A stretch of DNA of 17,369 nucleotides from Clostridia bacterium (GTDB taxonomy: Bacteria; Bacillota; Clostridia; CAKSNL01; HGM11501), in assembly GCA_017390225.1 (NCBI GenBank), contig JAFPCL010000159.1:1-17369 (forward strand), given 5' to 3'. The position numbers and the translations under genes are program-made. This document shows, one piece after another, positions 14,437-17,369 of the stretch. The notes under the pieces are model-generated. The model did no database searches, was not told where the DNA came from, and saw only the letters and a list, made by a program, of their open reading frames with translations. Every line of letters begins with the position of its first letter. Positions within the stretch are counted from its first letter, which is position 1.

Positions 14437-14477
14437 ACTCCTTACTTTTATTAAGGTAAGGAGTTTTTTTATTTTTT
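14437..14477 (+). terminator. Rho-independent terminator after the small gene
   Basis: ACTCCTTAC (14437-14445) pairs with GTAAGGAGT (14456-14464) around a ten-base loop, followed by two T-runs of seven separated by one A. This is the clearest intrinsic terminator in the window. It isolates the small gene from mutS, which starts only 20 bases after the T-tract; the ribosome site of mutS follows at once, so the mutS promoter must lie upstream or within this region. Confidence 0.9.
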
Positions 14478-14496
14478 TATCAAGGAGTGATGAACC

Positions 14497-16302
14497 GTGG
14501 CGTCCAAAGATGAACTCACCCCCATGATGCGGCATTATCTTTCCGTGAAAGAGCAGCATCCCGATTGTATTGTTTTTTATCGCTTAGGTGATTTTTATGA
14601 AATGTTTTTTGATGATGCACGTTTGGTATCCCGTGAATTAGAACTTACGCTCACCGGCAGATCCTGCGGTCTTCCCGAGCGTGCCCCTATGTGCGGCGTT
14701 CCTTTCCATGCGGCAGACACCTATATTTCACGTTTAACGAGCCGTGGCTATAAGGTTGCCATTTGTGAACAAGTGGAAGATCCCAAGGACGCTAAGGGCA
14801 TGGTGCGACGTGATGTTGTGCGCATTGTCACCCCCGGTACCACTATGGATGATGCCGTACTCTCCCGCCGTATTTCCAACTACACCAGTATGGTCTACGT
14901 TTTAGGGTACGAAGTCGGCATTGCCTCTGCCGATGTATCCACCGGCGAGCTGATTGCCACTGTTTTTTCTGACGATCCGTGCTTTTCCGCTCTTGCGGGT
15001 GAACTGAAGCGTTTGGCACCTATCGAGATTCTTCTTTCTCCTGAAGCCGCCAACATTCCGACAATTGTTGCCTTTATCAAAAACAGCCTTTCCGCTTCCA
15101 TTACAATGCTTGAGCCCTATGAAGTGGAGCGACGCCGCACACAGGTTCTTCTTTTCACACACTTTTTGGAAGCCTCCGATAAGCTTGATAAAAACTATAT
15201 GACCACCACAGCCATCGGTGCTCTGATGCAGTACCTGATTGACACGCAAAAAAGCCCTCTATATCATATTGCAGACGGGACATTGTATCAGGCAGCACAG
15301 TTTTTAGAGTTGGACGAAACAGCAATCCGCAATTTAGAGCTTTTAGAAAACATTACCGAAAAGAAAAAGCACGGCTCTCTTCTGTGGGTTTTAGATCGCA
15401 CAAAAACCAATGGTGGCGGTCGTGCCCTAAAAAAATGGCTTACCCGTCCGCTTCTCAATCCCGTTGCTATTACGCGTCGCCAAAGTGCTATTGCCGCCTT
15501 GATTGAAAGTCCCATGAAACTGGATGAGATTCGTGAAAATTTGGCCCAAATTCGTGATATTGAGCGAATTATGACCAAATTTGTTCTGGGAAGCGGCAAT
15601 GCAAGAGATTTCAACTCCTTGAAAGCTTCTTTTGCCGTAATCCCCGCTCTGAAATCGTCCATTTCCGACACCTCGTCGTCCTATCTGTCGGAACTGAACG
15701 AACAAATGGACGATCTTATAACACTTCATGACCGTATTGCCGCTACCATTGCTGACGAAGTGCCCATGTCCATTAAAGAAGGTGGCATCATTCGTGACGG
15801 TTTCGATGAACAGGTGGATCGCTTCCGCTATATCCAAAAAAATTCCGGCGACCTTTTGGCACAAATCGAAGGCAGAGAACGAGCTCGTACCGGCATCAAA
15901 AATCTCCGAGTCACTTATAACAAGGTTTTCGGTTACTTCATCGAGGTCACCAAATCTTACCTGGATAAAGTTCCTGCCGATTATATCCGCAAACAAACCC
16001 TCACCGGCTGTGAACGATTCATTACCGAGGAACTTAAAAAAGTAGAAGATGAAGTATATACTGCCACGGAAAAGCTTGCCATGTATGAATACAAGCTGTT
16101 CATGGCTCTGGTCGATGACTTAATGGAAAAGCTGGTCGATATTCAAAAAACCGCTCTTGCCATCGATGCATTGGATGCCTTAGCAAGCCTCGCAATAGTT
16201 GCTCTTAAGAACAACTATGTCTGTCCCACCGTCGACAATTCCACCGTAATTTCTATTCAAGATGGGCGTCACCCCGTCGTGGAAAAATTTTTGGAAGGTT
16301 AA
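14497..16302 (+). CDS. mutS: MutS N-terminal fragment (601 residues, no ATPase domain)
   Basis: This is the product expected if the TAA at 16300-16302 terminates translation. It holds the mismatch-binding, connector, lever and clamp domains and stops a few residues after RHPVVEKFLEG. It lacks the P-loop, Walker B and dimerisation helix, so it should be inactive in repair, though it might still contact DNA. No frameshift or second lesion is seen in it. Confidence 0.6.
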   Translation: MASKDELTPMMRHYLSVKEQHPDCIVFYRLGDFYEMFFDDARLVSRELELTLTGRSCGLPERAPMCGVPFHAADTYISRLTSRGYKVAICEQVEDPKDAKGMVRRDVVRIVTPGTTMDDAVLSRRISNYTSMVYVLGYEVGIASADVSTGELIATVFSDDPCFSALAGELKRLAPIEILLSPEAANIPTIVAFIKNSLSASITMLEPYEVERRRTQVLLFTHFLEASDKLDKNYMTTTAIGALMQYLIDTQKSPLYHIADGTLYQAAQFLELDETAIRNLELLENITEKKKHGSLLWVLDRTKTNGGGRALKKWLTRPLLNPVAITRRQSAIAALIESPMKLDEIRENLAQIRDIERIMTKFVLGSGNARDFNSLKASFAVIPALKSSISDTSSSYLSELNEQMDDLITLHDRIAATIADEVPMSIKEGGIIRDGFDEQVDRFRYIQKNSGDLLAQIEGRERARTGIKNLRVTYNKVFGYFIEVTKSYLDKVPADYIRKQTLTGCERFITEELKKVEDEVYTATEKLAMYEYKLFMALVDDLMEKLVDIQKTALAIDALDALASLAIVALKNNYVCPTVDNSTVISIQDGRHPVVEKFLEG

Positions 16303-17109
16303 CTTTTTGTTGCCAACAATGCACTTTTAGATACGGACGAGAAACGCATGGCAGTGATTACAGGACCAAATATGGCCGGTAAGTCCACTTATATGCGCCA
16401 AATTGCGCTACTTACCATTATGGCGCAAATGGGTAGCTTTATTCCGGCAAAAAGTGCCACCTTCGGCATTGTCGACCGTATTTTTACTCGTGTGGGTGCA
16501 TCCGACGACCTAGTTGGCGGCAAAAGTACCTTCGCGGTGGAAATGACCGAGGTTGCCCGTATTTTAAATAACGCCACCGGCAGTAGCCTTGTTATTTTGG
16601 ATGAAATCGGTAGAGGCACCAGTACCTTTGATGGTCTTGCTATTGCTTGGTCTGTGGTGGAACATTGCTCCCAGAAAATCAAAGCAAAAACCCTGTTTGC
16701 CACCCACTACCACGAGCTGACCGCCTTGGAAGACAAGCTCCCCGGTGTTCACAACTTCTCTATCGCCGTCAAAACCCGTGGCGACGATATCACTTTCCTT
16801 AGAAAAATCATCCCCGGCGGCACCGACAGAAGCTACGGCATCGAAGTTGCCAAGCTCTCCGGCGTCACCGATTCCGTCATTCGCCGTGCCAAAGAAATTC
16901 TCTCGGAAATCGAAAACGGTGGCACGGTCAGCGTAAAAGCTAAGACAGCTCCAAAATCTGCCCCCCAAGAAGAACCCCAAATGAGTCTCTTCTCCTTCGC
17001 CGGCAGTGAGGTATTAGACGAGCTCAAAAAATTAGACGTCACCACCCTGTCGCCAATTGAAGCCATGAATGTACTGTATCAGTTGCAGCAAAAAGCCAAA
17101 AACGAATAG
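16303..17109 (+). CDS. mutS: MutS C-terminal ATPase fragment in the same frame
   Basis: The frame after the stop gives 268 residues; the first ATG is at 16348, which would yield 253 residues starting MAVITGPNMAGKSTYMRQ. No proper ribosome site precedes that ATG, so separate translation would need reinitiation, 45 bases after the stop. Visible: Walker A, the conserved GSFIPA segment, FTRVGASDDL, STFAVEMTE, VILDEIGRGTSTFDG, ATHYHELT and the C-terminal QMSLFSF clamp motif. All ATPase motifs are intact, which suggests a recent lesion. It ends at TAG 17107-17109. Confidence 0.6.
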   Translation, partial: LFVANNALLDTDEKRMAVITGPNMAGKSTYMRQIALLTIMAQMGSFIPAKSATFGIVDRIFTRVGASDDLVGGKSTFAVEMTEVARILNNATGSSLVILDEIGRGTSTFDGLAIAWSVVEHCSQKIKAKTLFATHYHELTALEDKLPGVHNFSIAVKTRGDDITFLRKIIPGGTDRSYGIEVAKLSGVTDSVIRRAKEILSEIENGGTVSVKAKTAPKSAPQEEPQMSLFSFAGSEVLDELKKLDVTTLSPIEAMNVLYQLQQKAKNE

Positions 17110-17128
17110 AATATTCCAAATTTAACAC

Positions 17129-17155
17129 ATGGCATGCCGAGTCGGCACGCCCTAC
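17129..17155. repeat. Second copy of the palindromic repeat, between mutS and mutL
   Basis: GGCATGCCGA (17131-17140) pairs with TCGGCACGCC (17142-17151) with one mismatch. Over 27 bases it matches the reverse complement of the copy at 1531-1562 at 23 positions by hand alignment. There is no T-run after it, so it is a poor terminator here. Two copies beside unrelated genes indicate a dispersed REP-like or miniature element. Confidence 0.7.
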
Positions 17156-17174
17156 GTGATGTTATTTCGCCATC

Positions 17175-17235
17175 GCATTCTGCATTCCGCATTCCGCATT
17201 TTGCATTCTGCATTCCGCATTTTGCATTCTACATT
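17175..17235 (+). repeat. Heptanucleotide tandem repeat GCATTYY, eight units plus a partial one
   Basis: From 17175 to 17230 the sequence is eight uninterrupted seven-base units beginning GCATT and ending CT, CC, CC, TT, CT, CC, TT, CT in that order, followed by ACATT. The array ends just before the ribosome site AAGGAGG of mutL (17241-17247). It is non-coding. Copy-number change would alter leader length or distance from promoter to mutL without touching the reading frame. Confidence 0.9.
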
Positions 17236-17252
17236 AAAAAAAGGAGGTTCCC

Positions 17253-17369
17253 ATGGGCATTATCCAAGTCATGGACAAGGCTTTAGCCAATAAAATTGCC
17301 GCCGGCGAAGTCGTCGAGCGCCCTGCTTCCGTGGTCAAGGAACTCACGGAAAATGCATTGGATGCCGGC
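17253..17369 (+). CDS. mutL: DNA mismatch repair protein MutL, N-terminal start (truncated by window)
   Basis: Thirty-nine codons from ATG 17253 to the window edge. The start MGIIQVMDKALANKIAAGEV, followed by VERPASVVKELTENALDAG, is the diagnostic MutL N-terminus; the ExxxN element (E-L-T-E-N, then D) forms the Mg-ATP site of this GHKL ATPase. AAGGAGG lies five bases upstream. MutL couples MutS mismatch binding to strand removal and in Clostridia usually carries its own endonuclease site, which would be outside this window. It follows mutS by 143 bases, a gap filled by two repeats. Whether mutL is cotranscribed with the interrupted mutS or has its own promoter is not evident. Confidence 0.95.
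   Translation, partial: MGIIQVMDKALANKIAAGEVVERPASVVKELTENALDAG

Larger units (their letters stand above)
14497..17109 (+). pseudogene. mutS: mutS, DNA mismatch recognition ATPase, interrupted by one in-frame TAA
   Basis: Read through the stop, the frame encodes 870 positions, the normal MutS length. MutS binds mismatches and recruits MutL. GTG 14497 is the start, with AAGGAG nine bases upstream and the family start LTPMMRHYLSVKEQHP. The mismatch-wedge F33-Y34-E35 (GDFYEMF), the connector, lever and clamp domains all lie before the stop. A TAA at 16300-16302 (position 602) interrupts DGRHPVVEKFLEG / LFVANNALLD, a junction that is continuous in MutS proteins. The same frame resumes at 16303 with no shift and contains Walker A GPNMAGKST (623-631), Walker B VILDE with GRGTST, and a beta-clamp motif QMSLF near the end. 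One base change from GAA, CAA, AAA or TCA would create this TAA. It may be a true nonsense mutation or an assembly error. Confidence 0.85.

Noticed and set aside
16303..17109. A deliberately split MutS (two-gene form)
   Set aside because: The second part has no ribosome site, and a conserved junction is interrupted by just one codon; a nonsense mutation or sequence error is simpler.
17175..17235. Heptamer array as a CRISPR or origin iteron cluster
   Set aside because: Units are seven bases with no spacers, so it is not CRISPR; no replication gene or DnaA-box cluster is near, so an origin is unsupported.

Overview
The window looks like chromosomal DNA of a low-to-mid-GC Gram-positive anaerobe of the Clostridia (Bacillota), probably a gut or rumen type related to Oscillospiraceae/Ruminococcaceae. 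The evidence is a secreted protein with a C-terminal type I dockerin, a BY-kinase/CpsB phosphatase pair, a YhaO/YhaN-type nuclease-ATPase pair with membrane segments in the ATPase, the order mutS-mutL, strong AGGAGG-type ribosome sites and near-consensus sigma-A promoters. The lineage is inferred from gene families, not from a marker-gene comparison.

Layout. 1-816 (-): 5' part of a MATE exporter, cut by the window edge. 951-1421 (+): divergent Nim-like flavin-binding protein; the two share a 71-base promoter region. About 1531-1562: palindromic repeat that probably ends the next operon. 2729-1632 (-): dtd followed by an HD-domain hydrolase. 2817-2864: perfect 18-bp inverted repeat. 6506-2937 (-): 1189-residue secreted multidomain protein (InlB-like repeat, Ig-like domains, probable cohesin-like domain, dockerin). 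9672-6597 (-): overlapping yhaO/yhaN-like pair. The reading direction flips at about 9.75 kb, where back-to-back promoters flank a 9+9 palindrome. 9840-10934 (+): nagA. 11001-14084 (+): membrane-anchored helical protein, BY-kinase and PHP-type tyrosine phosphatase, apparently one operon. 14208-14420 (+): isolated 70-residue gene with its own promoter and terminator. 14497-17109 (+): mutS interrupted by one in-frame TAA. 17253 to the end (+): start of mutL.

How the genes work together. The kinase and phosphatase form the usual phosphotyrosine switch for surface polysaccharide assembly, but no glycosyltransferase lies beside them. NagA feeds amino-sugar catabolism or cell-wall recycling. YhaO/YhaN and MutS/MutL are DNA-maintenance functions. 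No intergenic stretch exceeds 300 bases, and I saw no tRNA, rRNA, CRISPR array, transposase or phage gene.

The observations most worth a second look are: (1) the lone nonsense codon in an otherwise intact mutS, just before its ATPase domain; (2) an array of eight GCATTYY heptamers directly upstream of the mutL ribosome site; (3) the stand-alone small gene with a YxxPxL leader-like start; (4) the dockerin protein that also seems to carry a cohesin-like domain. I see no fully new multi-gene system; the 70-residue gene is the best candidate for something undescribed.
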